This document shows positions 16,013 through 24,639 of a stretch of 64,000 bases of DNA, piece after piece. The position numbers were made by a program, and so were the translations under genes. Each line of letters starts with the position of its first letter. The first letter of the stretch is position 1. Source of the DNA: Mesorhizobium sp. SOD10 (GTDB taxonomy: Bacteria > Pseudomonadota > Alphaproteobacteria > Rhizobiales > Rhizobiaceae); NCBI GenBank assembly GCA_000824805.1, contig CCNA01000020.1, forward strand, positions 1-64,000. The letters run 5' to 3'. The notes under the pieces are model-generated. The model ran no database searches, was not told the DNA's origin, and was given only the letters and a program-made list of their open reading frames with translations.

Positions 16013-16429
16013 TCAGACGCCGCTTCGGTTCCACGTAATCGTTTTTTCGCCCCCTTCAGGCGAGCAGTGCGAGGCGAAGAGATCGGTCGGGGCGGGTGCC
16101 GCCGACTTCTGCATCTTGACGGTGATGTCGACGACCTGGCCGACGCCGTCGCGACCGAGAAAGGTGTGTTCGTCATTGACCGACTGCACGACGTAGAAGC
16201 CGAAACGCCGCCGCCGGCGATAAAGGCGGCTGCCGAGCTTTTGGCCGAAAGACCGCCCGGCGCTGGAGACGCCCGCGGTGAAAGTCTGTGCCCCTTCTGG
16301 CAAGGCCGGCGCGATGCTTACATCACAAAGGATGGCATCCGTGAATTCCGCGACGAGGTGATCACGGACGTCCGCGATCTGAAAGGCAGCGTTTCGACCC
16401 TGCATGAGCGAATGGATCGCTTCATCCAA
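16013..16429 (-). pseudogene. Possible phage-tail GpU-like C-terminal remnant
   Basis: The minus-strand frame has coding character from about 16290 down to 16090: FTAGVSSAGRSFGQKLGSR then FGFYVVQSVNDEHTFLGRDG and VGQVVDITVKMQKS. The order (a G-x-YVV-x-S strand, a DG turn, then a V-x-x-T-V-K-M strand) resembles the C-terminus of P2 GpU tail proteins, but I cannot align the N-terminus. On the other strand 16315-16471 encodes a helical stretch (KDGIREFRDEVITDVRDLKG), so two fragments may be joined here. Weak call. Confidence 0.25.
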
Positions 16430-16476
16430 GGGGACAAGATGACCAGGCGACGATCATCTGCAGATTCGTAAGGCGC

Positions 16477-16506
16477 GCCCGTCAGCTCTGGGTGGCGGGC
16501 TTTTTT
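16477..16506 (+). terminator. Rho-independent terminator
   Basis: GCCCG (16477-16481) pairs with CGGGC (16496-16500), followed directly by TTTTTT. The stem is short and the loop long. It would close whatever is transcribed across the 16.3-16.47 kb fragment. Confidence 0.55.
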
Positions 16507-16575
16507 GTCAGCTTGACAACCACCGGTCGCGCAGGTCATTTCTATCAAGTTTCTGTGATCAACGGGGGGATTCCC

Positions 16576-16671
16576 ATGAAGAAGACATACGAGAAGCCGA
16601 CCTTGAAGAAGCGTGACAAGCTCAGCGCTGTGACTGCTGTTCCGCCATCGTCGGTTGTCGTGCCCGGCTGA
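16576..16671 (+). CDS. Putative RiPP precursor with lasso-type leader (31 aa)
   Basis: ATG at 16576 after GGGGGGATTCCC. Leader MKKTYEKPTLKKRDKLSAVT has the YxxPxL motif (Y5, P8, L10) and Thr20; the tail is VPPSSVVVPG after an Ala. It differs from the copy at 13113 at only three of the first 22 positions (3, 11, 15), while the tails are unlike each other. This matches a conserved leader recognised by shared enzymes and a free core. The mature residue count (about ten) would be short for a lasso ring plus tail. A hairpin with a T run follows at 16694. No modification enzyme is near. Confidence 0.75.
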   Translation: MKKTYEKPTLKKRDKLSAVTAVPPSSVVVPG

Positions 16672-16689
16672 CCCCGGCCCCGTGCTGTT

Positions 16690-16917
16690 TTATAGCCCGT
16701 CGGCGTCGGTCGGCTGGCTTTTTAGTTGCCCTACTGAGTTGAGCAAGGCAGCAACCACTTCGCTCGGCGCTGTGCCTACAAAACACCGCATCAGGTTAGC
16801 TGCGCATTTTTCCCACTCTTCCGGTGGGATGCGGTCGTCTGCTATCGACCGTCGCAACGCCTCGCGGATTACGTCGAATTCAAAAGCGGAAATGAAACTA
16901 GCCGAGTGTTTGTTCAT
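16690..16917 (-). CDS. Hypothetical protein, 75 aa
   Basis: MNKHSASFISAFEFDVIREA, then a helical RRSIADDRIPPEEWEKCAANLMRCF and SEVVAALLNSVGQL. ATG 16915-16917 has TGGAGAAG before it. It is acidic and all-helical. The last codons lie inside the hairpin at 16694-16723, so the gene and the RiPP-like gene converge on the same terminator. Family not recognised. Confidence 0.55.
   Translation of the reverse strand: MNKHSASFISAFEFDVIREALRRSIADDRIPPEEWEKCAANLMRCFVGTAPSEVVAALLNSVGQLKSQPTDADGL
16694..16723 (+). terminator. Hairpin-T-run after the second RiPP-like gene
   Basis: AGCCCGTCGGC and GTCGGCTGGCT (G-U pairs and one mismatch) around a GTCG loop, then TTTTT. It lies 22 bases after the stop codon. 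Confidence 0.5.
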
Positions 16918-17113
16918 AGGGCTTCTCCACGAAAATGGCGAAAGCACCTAAGTTGACTTCCAAGCGTCCGTGTGCCGGGGAAGGCGGACGACTTTTCGAC
17001 AAATACGCCTCTGCCGGCTCGGGAGCTATCACATTTGTTGGAGGGCTGCTTTTTGCATAGCGGGTGAACCTTCTTCGAAGCTGCTGGTTGGCATCGCAGA
17101 TGCGGAGCTTCGG

Positions 17114-17284
17114 ATGGGTCGGGACGGTAGCGATGACAAGGAGAAGGCGGCTGATCTCCTGGTTCGGCGGCTGGTGAAAGAGACAGGCGTCACGGAGAAA
17201 CAGGCACGAGATCTCATCCAGATGATCGGCTCGGACTGGGCTTCGCTCGTGCGGGAAGCGCGCTGCCTGAAGGGAAGGCATTGA
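17114..17284 (+). CDS. Hypothetical protein, 56 aa
   Basis: MGRDGSDDKEKAADLLVRRL followed by VKETGVTEKQARDLIQMIG and SDWASLVREARCLKGRH. The pattern of two short helices with a TGVTxxQARDLI turn is common among unnamed rhizobial proteins. GGAG lies six bases before the ATG; the frame continues upstream to 16970 without coding character. Function unknown. Confidence 0.6.
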   Translation: MGRDGSDDKEKAADLLVRRLVKETGVTEKQARDLIQMIGSDWASLVREARCLKGRH

Positions 17285-17898
17285 AAAACACCGGAGCAGT
17301 CCAACAGGTGGTTGAGGCGCAGGGGTATACTCTTTTGCCAGCATGATCCTCGGGCTGGTCGCTTTTCGGGTGACTGATCGGCATTGATCCTGGAACATTT
17401 AGATCATGCTGATGTTCGGTGGGCGCGACGCGTCCTTGCGTGGTCTAAGCGTCGTGTCGGGCTGAGACCCCCGACGGAGGGCCTGCAGCGCTCCCTGCTG
17501 CGGGCTCTCTTGCGTTCCGTATCGATCGTCGGATGGCAAATTACCTGCCGAACGTGATGTCCGATGACCCGATCGCAGTCAGCGACCTGGCTGACGACCT
17601 GCTGAAGGCAAACGCGACGGTAGTACGGCCAAGGGATCAGCGAAGAATTCGACAGCATGTAGCAAAATGGAACATTTTTCACCCTGATGAATTATTGGTG
17701 CAGCGGTCGGTCCCTTGGAGGGGTGTTAGCCGCGCAAATCGCAGGAAGGCCCGTCGCTTACGCTCATTAGCTGCGACGGGCTTTTCTTTAGGCGGTGTTA
17801 AAATTGTTAATGCGGGAGGGTCAAGAGCGGCGCATACTGTCAGCCTGCCCCGCGCCGCATCACGGGGTAAGGGCCCGGCCTGCCCTGCCTAGTCCGCT
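17285..17898. other. Gene-poor stretch with two hairpins
   Basis: An open frame at 17533-17892 shows no homology I can name and no good start signal, so I do not call it. Two hairpins are visible: GGGCCTGCAGC...GCTGCGGGCTC near 17478-17512, and a terminator-like one at 17747-17788. The stretch may hold a small RNA or a relic between them. Confidence 0.35.
17747..17788 (+). terminator. Rho-independent terminator
   Basis: AGGCCCGTCGC (17747-17757) pairs with GCGACGGGCT (17773-17782), followed by TTTCTTT. No certain gene ends just upstream, which hints at an unannotated short transcript. Confidence 0.7.
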
Positions 17899-18099
17899 CT
17901 AGACGTCCCCCAGGCCGGGCATCGTCTTGCCTGAGCGATTTTGAAACCTTAGGTCGTGGGCACGTTTTTGAGCTTCGGCAGCTACTATATCGATCAAATA
18001 TGTGAGGAACAGCTCGCCGGAAGCGCTAGCGTTCCGGCGGATCTCCGTCAGCATGGACTGCGCAAATTCCAGGTTCTCAAGCCTCGTGGTTTGATCCAA
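17899..18099 (-). CDS. Hypothetical protein, 66 aa
   Basis: The start is TTG at 18097-18099 with GGGAGG five bases before it. The protein is largely helical (ENLEFAQSMLTEIRRNASAS, LTYLIDIVAAEAQKRAHDLR). It resembles small rhizobial ORFans with no known role. It is alone on its strand here. Confidence 0.5.
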   Translation of the reverse strand: MDQTTRLENLEFAQSMLTEIRRNASASGELFLTYLIDIVAAEAQKRAHDLRFQNRSGKTMPGLGDV

Positions 18100-18251
18100 C
18101 CGTGCCTCCCGTAAATAGCGGCTTAGGCAAGTTTATTAGCTAAAGCTTGCGTGAGAATTAATCCTTGGCACTCGCGCGGTCGCCATACCGTGCCAGCACC
18201 CCCCCAAGCGCGCCACGCGGGGTCGTTCCCTTGGCTGTCGGTCGGCGGCTT

Positions 18252-18527
18252 TTATGACTGTAACCCATCTCTCTCAGGAATGTAGAGCGCGTTGCCGGAG
18301 GGGACTTTCGCGACGAATTCAAGCGTGAACAGGAGATGATTGTCGCCATCCGTGACATGCATGACCCAGGGCTTCGCGTGCTCCCAGAACGACTGCTTGC
18401 TGTCGTCTATCATCTGGCCGGCTGCGCGCACGGCTTCCATTCGCGCAGCGTTTAAATCCGGGAGATCGATCCCATCACGGTCGGGAGTGAATGTGCCGTT
18501 GTCGACGTGAAAATGGTACCTGGTCAT
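18252..18527 (-). CDS. DUF6894-family protein, 91 aa
   Basis: Starts MTRYHFHVDNGTFTPDRDGI and continues DLPDLNAARMEAVRAAGQMI and a strand WVMHVTDGDNHLLFTLEFVA, the complete DUF6894 layout (strand, acidic turn, helix, strand). ATG 18525-18527 is used; the frame stays open for another 237 codons upstream, but those lie over relics and carry no homology. Third member of the family in this region, after one pseudogene and one intact long form. Function unknown. Confidence 0.7.
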   Translation of the reverse strand: MTRYHFHVDNGTFTPDRDGIDLPDLNAARMEAVRAAGQMIDDSKQSFWEHAKPWVMHVTDGDNHLLFTLEFVAKVPSGNALYIPERDGLQS

Positions 18528-18821
18528 GGTGGGCTGGCCGGTTGGACAAAACCAAAACTCCCCGCGCACCACTTTGTTGCAAGCAATCCAAGCCGTCGCC
18601 GCCGGCAATCTGATTGACCTTACGGCAATTAGGTAGACGCCAAACGGCGAACTGCCTCCCAAGGTGCCGAGGACGGTACCCTGCTTGACAGGTGCCGCCG
18701 CGTACGCCTCAGATAGAGTGCATCGCGAGCGAGGCCTGGAAGCACTTGTCATCTGACAGGCACTCAGGAATATAATCCTTTTCGGTGCGGCGACGACCCT
18801 TTCAGCACGAGGATCGCCACG

Positions 18822-18990
18822 ATGTCGGATAAATTGCCACTTTCGACACTCTCGGCCGAAGTATGCGGCCGGACGGCCCTGTCTATTCCTCACATGCAGG
18901 CGCACCACGCTGCTCGACGCAGCCGAACTGGTGAAGCGGCTCGGGCCAGACCACGGCTGCGAAAGGCTGGCTGCAGCTCGATCACGCGAG
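18822..18990 (+). pseudogene. Relic of the zinc-ribbon-like small protein
   Basis: Starts like the gene at 12882 (ATG, MSDK, preceded by GAGGATCGCC) but is shortened and out of frame until LTCRRTTLLDAAELVKRLGP and DHGC, which are nearly identical to the other copy. The second CxxC pair is lost where the sequence changes near 18965. The two copies are inverted relative to each other. Confidence 0.6.
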
Positions 18991-19029
18991 CGACGGCAGC
19001 CCTCGCTTCGTCCAACCGGCCAAGCTTGG

Positions 19030-19190
19030 CCAGCGCCGCCGCCAATTGCGCCGCTTCTGATCTTCGACGAGAGGTTGAACGGCCTCGATCCGGTCGCCGC
19101 CTGGGAGGTGAAGCGCGTCATCACCGCGCTCTGCGCGAGCGGGCGGCACGCCGACATCGTCTCGACCCATGTGGTGGAGGCCGGCCGCGA
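19030..19190 (+). pseudogene. Fragment of an ABC-transporter ATPase
   Basis: In the same frame as the end of the zinc-ribbon relic, the sequence reads LLIFDERLNGLDPVAAWEVK and RVITALCASGR...STHVVE. This is the Walker B, D-loop and H-loop part of an ABC ATPase of the multidrug/ABC-2 type, with Arg in place of the usual Pro after the Asp-Glu. No Walker A or signature motif is present. It is a leftover joined to another relic by deletion. Confidence 0.6.
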
Positions 19191-19281
19191 GTTGATGAAT
19201 GAGCAGTGGCGAGCCGCTTGCTGCTCCAGCTTCGTCAAGGAACTATCCGCCAGCCAGAGCTGTTGACGCGACCACCGGGCG

Positions 19282-19587
19282 CTAGACCAGCGTGATCGGC
19301 ATATAACGGATAATCACCTTCTCCTGCCGGAAACGCCGCTCGAGTGCCGCGCGGCGGTCACGCCATTCGAGCAGGTCGATCTCCTCGGTCATGACTTCGA
19401 AGATGACGATCTTGTCAGCGTTTGACTCGGCGCCCTTTCTCCACAAACCGTCGGCAGGAGCCTGGAGATACGCGGTAACGCCGTCGAAGCGGCTCGCCAG
19501 CTCTTCCTTTACCCTGTCGAAGTCTTCTTGAGGGAAAGGCTGGCCGCCGTTGTCCATGCAGGGAAGCAGTATCTGAACAAGGTGCAT
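19282..19587 (-). CDS. Hypothetical protein, 101 aa
   Basis: MHLVQILLPCMDNGGQPFPQ then FDRVKEELASRFDGVTAYLQAPADGLW and a C-terminal LERRFRQEKVIIRYMPITLV. The pattern (N-terminal strand, F-x-x-V-x-x-E-L helix, G-V-T-A strand, APA-GLW) is a recognisable but unnamed alphaproteobacterial small-protein family, perhaps with a dimeric alpha/beta-barrel fold. The start at 19585-19587 lies just after the stop of the thioredoxin-reductase-like gene, so the two are probably co-transcribed. Confidence 0.7.
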   Translation of the reverse strand: MHLVQILLPCMDNGGQPFPQEDFDRVKEELASRFDGVTAYLQAPADGLWRKGAESNADKIVIFEVMTEEIDLLEWRDRRAALERRFRQEKVIIRYMPITLV

Positions 19588-19592
19588 AGCGA

Positions 19593-20525
19593 TCAATGAC
19601 GAAAGCTGCGGTTGGGGTCTGCAAGGTGATTGTGAATGTCCGTGGCCGCGATCGCCGCGTGACCGAACGCGACCGCGATCTGGTTGATTTCGTTCACCAC
19701 ATCACCAGCGGCATAGAGACCGGGCACAACGGTTCGCTGATGTGCGTCCACAATGAGATAGCCCAGGTCGTCGCACGTGGCCCCGAGGTCGATTCCAAAC
19801 TTAGCCCCGGTCCTGCAACCCATCGCTGGATAGACCGAATCGAATGTGGAGGTCGTTCCGTCGGAGAGCAGGACGACGGCGTGTTCGCCAAGGGGGCGGA
19901 GCGAGTTCGGAATGCAGGCCTTGAACCGGATTCCGGCTTCCCGGATCAGTGGGCCTGAACATCCGTCTATTCCACGCTTCCCGTCAGTCGCGAGTACGGT
20001 AACGTCGCGGGTGTAGGTTCGCATGAACAGCGCCTTCTTCGCGGCGTCTTTCGCTGGGCCCATTACTGCGACACGCTTATCGATGACCTCGAAGCCATCG
20101 CAGATTGGGCAAAGGCGCATGGTCCCCCCTCCAATCATATCGGTAGCCAGTGGGATGTCAGGAAGTGTATCGACCACACCCGTCGCTAGGAGCACCGCAC
20201 GGGCTCGAACGGGCGTTGGACCGGCAGCAACAAACTCGGTATCGTCGCGCTTAATATCTTGCACTGCTTCGTCCCTAAGCTCCGCCCCGCTCAGCAGGGC
20301 CTGTTGCCGCAAACGACTTAGCAGGTCGGCCCCGGATATACCGTCGGGGAAGCCGGGACAGTTTCGAGTAATCGGAATCAGTCTCGCACGGCTTTCACCG
20401 GCGTCGAAAAGAACGACCCGCCGGCGGAAGCGGCCAAGATAAGTCGCGGCTGCGAGCCCAGCTGGGCCACCTCCAACGATCAAACAGTCGATTTGCTCAC
20501 AGCGATGATGTTCCTGGTCCGTCAT
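19593..20525 (-). CDS. Thioredoxin-reductase-like NAD(P)/FAD-dependent oxidoreductase
   Basis: A 310-aa flavoprotein of thioredoxin-reductase size. FAD-binding GGGPAGLAA (18-26), a redox-active CPIC pair (Cys139, Cys142) in RLCPICDGFEV, and the C-terminal GLYAAGDVVNEINQIAVAFGHAA that contacts FAD. The NAD(P)-binding region (about 150-200) lacks a clean GGGxxA motif (VAVMGPAKDAAKKA). True TrxR has CATC, so this is a TrxR-like protein of unknown partner. It is followed by the 101-aa gene. The AhpF/TrxB fold is certain; the electron acceptor is not. Confidence 0.85.
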   Translation of the reverse strand: MTDQEHHRCEQIDCLIVGGGPAGLAAATYLGRFRRRVVLFDAGESRARLIPITRNCPGFPDGISGADLLSRLRQQALLSGAELRDEAVQDIKRDDTEFVAAGPTPVRARAVLLATGVVDTLPDIPLATDMIGGGTMRLCPICDGFEVIDKRVAVMGPAKDAAKKALFMRTYTRDVTVLATDGKRGIDGCSGPLIREAGIRFKACIPNSLRPLGEHAVVLLSDGTTSTFDSVYPAMGCRTGAKFGIDLGATCDDLGYLIVDAHQRTVVPGLYAAGDVVNEINQIAVAFGHAAIAATDIHNHLADPNRSFRH

Positions 20526-21740
20526 GGCTTAAATCCCGACGATCTTGCTTCGAATCCCTGAGAGCGGGTGCTGACAGCCTGCAGCCTTGCTGGATCGGGA
20601 TGGCTAAGGACCGCCTTGTTCTTCGCACCTTTAAAAGGAAATGCCTTCGAGGCGAGGGGGCGTTCCTCGCCAACTTGCGCATATGGAGTGGAAGTTTTGA
20701 CGTTAGTCTGCGCATAAGCGATGCAGTCCTACGGCCTCCCGTCTCCACTTTTTAAAGCGCGGGCCGCCATTTGGTTCAGGAAACATTTCCCCAAAGCACG
20801 CCGCTGCTTGTCTGGTCGCGCGCCATTGGCGTCCTCGATATCGTCGAATGCCAACCCGCAAACGCAGCGCTTCGCGCTGGCTCTGCGGATCGCGGTGTTA
20901 CTGGTGGTCGAAGGCGAAGCCTCTAATCTCAAGACCGTTCTTGGCGGCCCCTCCAGGTCCCCCGCTGTCGCCAAATGAACTATGAGAAGGCCGTTCCGTC
21001 ATCCATTGGGGACGGCCCTCATCAATGATCTCGTTTGTTTGCTCGCCTCGGCAACACAAGTACCGTCGACGGCGTTATCTACTACCATTGACCACTCGCT
21101 CGGCTGGCTCGAGCAACCACCATAACCTCTTCGGCGCGAAGCGGTCGAGATTAGGGCCGATGCAACACCCGGGTTTTCCAGCTCAATCATCGCTGACCCG
21201 AACTTTCCACTTTCTCCCCAAACCGGCCGCGCTCACGCCCTTGGTCAAGATGTAGCCCTTTGTAGGATAGAAGCCGCTTGCATTGAAAACTACTGCTCCT
21301 CCTGATCTGTGGGTTCGCTCGACCATACGAGATCATACGAAGGATAAGGGCTGGCTAACCACCCGCTAAACCGTTGATTTTCTTCTCGGGTTCCACGCCT
21401 CAGCGACTAACATAATCATCATTTGCCGATGGGTTACGAAGCAGTGCGCCAAAGGTGATTCAAGAAGCTGATTCTGCCACTGTGCATCGCATTTATCCCC
21501 GGAACGGCAGCTCTGCGCGCCTCAAGTCGGATTTTAGGCGCAGTTCCGCGCAGCCTGAAAGCGGACATTGTGAGCCACACGGCTAGCAGACTTGCCCAAA
21601 GTTCATTCCGACTACGCGGGACTTCCCATCTCCGGCATTGAGCGGTGCCTGAATGGGACGATGATCGTCTCGAATCAGGCGGCTTCGGGCGCGACGGTCT
21701 GGTTGCCGGAATGATGGTTCGGCATCAAACCAGAAAACCA
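20526..21740. other. 1.2 kb without a supported gene
   Basis: Several short frames occur on both strands, but none has a recognisable motif, a good ribosome-binding site or codon usage like the neighbours. No tRNA, terminator or repeat was recognised. It is likely decayed sequence at the right edge of the ORFan patch. Confidence 0.5.
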
Positions 21741-23666
21741 TCAGGCACTAGATGCCTCGCGCAGGTTGATCAATTCGGCCACATCGAGGATCCTCAAACT
21801 GCTTGCCACGCCAAGCGCGTCGGTGGCGGCGGTGTACATGACCTTGTCCTTGGGACAGGCGACGACGAAGATGCCGACACCCAGGCCAAGCGCCTCGCGG
21901 ATGCGATTTTCGCTGGGACGTTCCTTGACGCCGTCGTCGCCCTGCCAGATGCGGCCGCCGCCGGCGCCGCAGCAGAAGGAATTCTCGCGGCAGCGCGGCA
22001 TGTCGTGCAGCGTATAGCCCGCTGCCCTGATGAGGTCGCGCGGCGCATCGAAGCCCCCATTGTAGCGGCCGAGATAGCAGGGATCGTGATAGGTCACCGT
22101 GGCGCCGTCGGCCGGACCGATATCGAGCCTGCCCGCCGCGACCAGTTCGGCAAGCAGCGCCGTGTAGTGAAGCACCTCGAATTCCCCGCCAAAATGGCGG
22201 TAGTCGTTTTTCAGCGCGTTGAGGCTGTGCGGATCGGTGGTGACGATGCGATTGAAGCTGCAGGCGCGGATCGCGTCGATATTGGATTGGGCAAGCGTCT
22301 CGAATAGGCCTTCCTCGCCGGCGCGCCTCACGTCGTTGCCACTGTTGCGCTCGGCATCGAAGAGAATGCCGAAATCGACGCCGGCGGCCGTCAAAAGCTC
22401 GGCGACCTTGCGGGTCACATCCTGGACGCGCGGATCGTAGGATGCGTAATCGCCGACGAACCACAGAACGTCGACCGGTTCGCTGCGCGCGTCCTTGACC
22501 GGGAAGCCGAGCTCCTTCGTCCAGCGCGCCCGCATCTTGGACGGCTTGCCCATCGAGTTCCCGAGACGCGTGAGGTTGGACAGCGCATCCTGCAGCATCG
22601 GGCTGACATGGCCTTCGTCGACAAGGTGGCGCCGCATGTCGATGATCTTGGGCAAATGCTCGATCTCGACCGGGCAAGCCTCCATGCAGGCGCGGCAGGT
22701 CGTGCAGGCCCACAGCGTCTCTTCCGCGATCACGCCGCCGACCAGAGGGCCGGACGCCTCGTTCGCCAGCGCGTCGCGCATATCGGTGATCAGCATCTTC
22801 GGGCTGAGAGGCAGGCCCGAGGCATAGGCCGGGCAGACCGCCTGGCAGCGTCCGCATTCGGTGCAGGACAAGAGGTCGAGCTGCTGCTTCCAGTCGAATT
22901 GGACGAGCGATGCCACGCCCGGATTCTCGCGCTCAGAAGGCACGGCGGGCGCGGTCCCGGCTGGCTCCAGGTTGCGAAAATAGATGTTCGGCGCGGCCAG
23001 GAACATGTGCCGGTGTTTCGAGCCCGGAATATAGACCAGGAAGGCGAGGATGGCGCCGATATGAATCCAATAGGCGATCCGCTCCGCCGGATGAGCCGGG
23101 AGGTCCAGGACGCGCAGTAGATCGGCCACCAGCGATGCGACCGGCCGCCATGATCCGTCGGCGCCGCCGACGATCCGCGCCCCGGCCTCGATCAGCAGGG
23201 ACGAGACGATGAGCAGGATGAGCACATAGATGATCGCCGCATCGGCTCCGCTCGACCCCTTGAACCGCGCCGGCTTCAAGACGTAGCGCTGGTAGACGGC
23301 CAGGCCGAGGCCTGCCAGCATCAGCACCGCGAACAGATCCTGGAGCAGGGCGATCCAGCTGTCGCCGCCGATCGGCGCCAGCGAAAAACCGGGGAAGAGG
23401 CGCGAGCCGAACGCCTCGATCGTGACGGTGAACAGGACGAAGAACGAAACGAAGATCAGCGCGTGCAGGATCCCGGAGAGCGGCTTGCGCAGCAACTTGC
23501 GATGCAAGCCGATCGCGATAGCCACGCCTTCCAGGCGGCGCCAGGGCTGGTCGAAGCGGTTTGCGCCAGGCGCCTGCGCCAACGCCACGATGTAGCGGCG
23601 GGAGCGCCAGACCGTCAGCGCGATAGCCGCCAGCGTGACGATCCACAATACAGGCGTTTCGCTCAT
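21741..23666 (-). CDS. Membrane-bound Fe-S oxidoreductase of the DgcB/HdrD-like type
   Basis: 641 aa. The N-terminal third has about five membrane helices. Then come two [4Fe-4S] motifs, CTECGRCQAVCP (about 265-276) and CTTCRACMEACP (about 317-328), and the CCG domain pair HDPCYLGRYNG (about 525) and ENSFCCGAGGG (about 563), as in heterodisulfide-reductase-like proteins. It follows etfA by one base. DgcB of Pseudomonas, which works with a paralogous ETF in dimethylglycine oxidation, has this layout. It would move electrons from the ETF to the quinone pool. The partner dehydrogenase is not encoded next to it. Confidence 0.88.
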   Translation of the reverse strand: MSETPVLWIVTLAAIALTVWRSRRYIVALAQAPGANRFDQPWRRLEGVAIAIGLHRKLLRKPLSGILHALIFVSFFVLFTVTIEAFGSRLFPGFSLAPIGGDSWIALLQDLFAVLMLAGLGLAVYQRYVLKPARFKGSSGADAAIIYVLILLIVSSLLIEAGARIVGGADGSWRPVASLVADLLRVLDLPAHPAERIAYWIHIGAILAFLVYIPGSKHRHMFLAAPNIYFRNLEPAGTAPAVPSERENPGVASLVQFDWKQQLDLLSCTECGRCQAVCPAYASGLPLSPKMLITDMRDALANEASGPLVGGVIAEETLWACTTCRACMEACPVEIEHLPKIIDMRRHLVDEGHVSPMLQDALSNLTRLGNSMGKPSKMRARWTKELGFPVKDARSEPVDVLWFVGDYASYDPRVQDVTRKVAELLTAAGVDFGILFDAERNSGNDVRRAGEEGLFETLAQSNIDAIRACSFNRIVTTDPHSLNALKNDYRHFGGEFEVLHYTALLAELVAAGRLDIGPADGATVTYHDPCYLGRYNGGFDAPRDLIRAAGYTLHDMPRCRENSFCCGAGGGRIWQGDDGVKERPSENRIREALGLGVGIFVVACPKDKVMYTAATDALGVASSLRILDVAELINLREASSA

Positions 23667-23667
23667 G

Positions 23668-24636
23668 TCAGCGGTCGGACGCCGCCTGCAGCCGCTCGCT
23701 CAGATTGGCGACGAGATCGAACAGGTCGCAGGTCGCGCCGAAATGCGCGACGTTGAAGATCGGCGCCTTGGGGTCCGTGTTGACGGCGATGATGAGGTCC
23801 GACTTCGACATGCCTTCGAGGTGTTCGGGAGCGCCGGAGACGCCGAGCGCCAGATAGAGCTTCGGCTTCACCTTCTGGCCGGATTTGCCGACCTGCCGCA
23901 CCTTGGGCAGCCAGCCGCTGTCCACCACCGGGCGGCTGCCGGCGATCTCCGCGCCGAGAATATCCGCGAGCCCGCGGGCTATGTCGATGCTGGCCTCGTC
24001 GCCGATGCCGCGGCCGACGCAGACGATCCGCTCGGCCGTCGTGAGATCGACGCTGTCATAGTTGGGAACGTCGACGCCGACAAGACGGACCCTGCCTTCG
24101 GCTACGACCGCCCTGGCGTCGGAATGTTGCAGCTTGGACGGATCGACGGTGCGCCGCTCCGCCTCGGCGAAGGCGCCGGGATTGACCATCAAAATGGCCG
24201 GCAGCGGCACGTTGCATTCGGCGAGGATCTTGCCGCCATAGACCTGCGCGATGACGGTCAGCCGGTCGCCGTCGCGGCGAACCTCGTTGACATAGGAGAC
24301 CAGCGGCCAACCGGTGCGCGCCGCGAGATCGGCGGCGACGTCGAGCCCGTTGGCGGAGTAGGGCACCAGAACGAGGCCCGGCTCTTCGGCCGCAACGACA
24401 TCCTTAAGTAGCCGCGCATAGGATTCGGCGGCGATCAGTTCGGAATTGCCGGCGCTCGCCGCGACGAGCCTGTCCGCGGCGCCGAGGTTTGCGACGGCGG
24501 GTTCCGGATCCTGGCCGGCGAAGAAAGCGACAACCTCGTCGCCCGTCGCGCCGGCCGCGCGCGCCGCCGTGATCATCTCCAGTGAAAAGGGCTCGAGCTT
24601 ACCGAATGAGCGTTCCGTGCAGGCGATAATCCGCAT
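23668..24636 (-). CDS. etfA: Electron transfer flavoprotein alpha subunit
   Basis: 322 aa. The C-terminal FAD domain is clear: AGSRPVVDSGWLPKVRQVG then KLYLALGVSGAPEHLEGM and VNTDPKAPIFNVAHFG. The N-terminal domain opens MRIIACTERSFGKLEP. The ATG lies three bases after the etfB stop, with its GGAG inside the end of etfB. With EtfB it forms a heterodimer binding one FAD, taking electrons from a flavin dehydrogenase and passing them to the Fe-S protein downstream. It is an extra ETF of the type linked to a dedicated catabolic dehydrogenase. Confidence 0.93.
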   Translation of the reverse strand: MRIIACTERSFGKLEPFSLEMITAARAAGATGDEVVAFFAGQDPEPAVANLGAADRLVAASAGNSELIAAESYARLLKDVVAAEEPGLVLVPYSANGLDVAADLAARTGWPLVSYVNEVRRDGDRLTVIAQVYGGKILAECNVPLPAILMVNPGAFAEAERRTVDPSKLQHSDARAVVAEGRVRLVGVDVPNYDSVDLTTAERIVCVGRGIGDEASIDIARGLADILGAEIAGSRPVVDSGWLPKVRQVGKSGQKVKPKLYLALGVSGAPEHLEGMSKSDLIIAVNTDPKAPIFNVAHFGATCDLFDLVANLSERLQAASDR

Positions 24637-24639
24637 CGC

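Noticed and set aside
17533..17892. 119-codon frame on the plus strand
   Set aside because: No family pattern, a terminator hairpin in its middle and no convincing ribosome-binding site.
18528..19238. 237-codon upstream extension of the 91-aa DUF6894 gene
   Set aside because: Lies opposite to two recognisable relics and has no homology; the family starts at the MTRYHF methionine.
20721..20978. Opposed frames of about 81-85 codons in the 20.5-21.7 kb gap
   Set aside because: Neither has a motif, start signal or typical codon use.
10199..21740. Region as a prophage or integrative element
   Set aside because: No integrase, tRNA, attachment repeats or transposase seen; only one weak tail-protein-like fragment.
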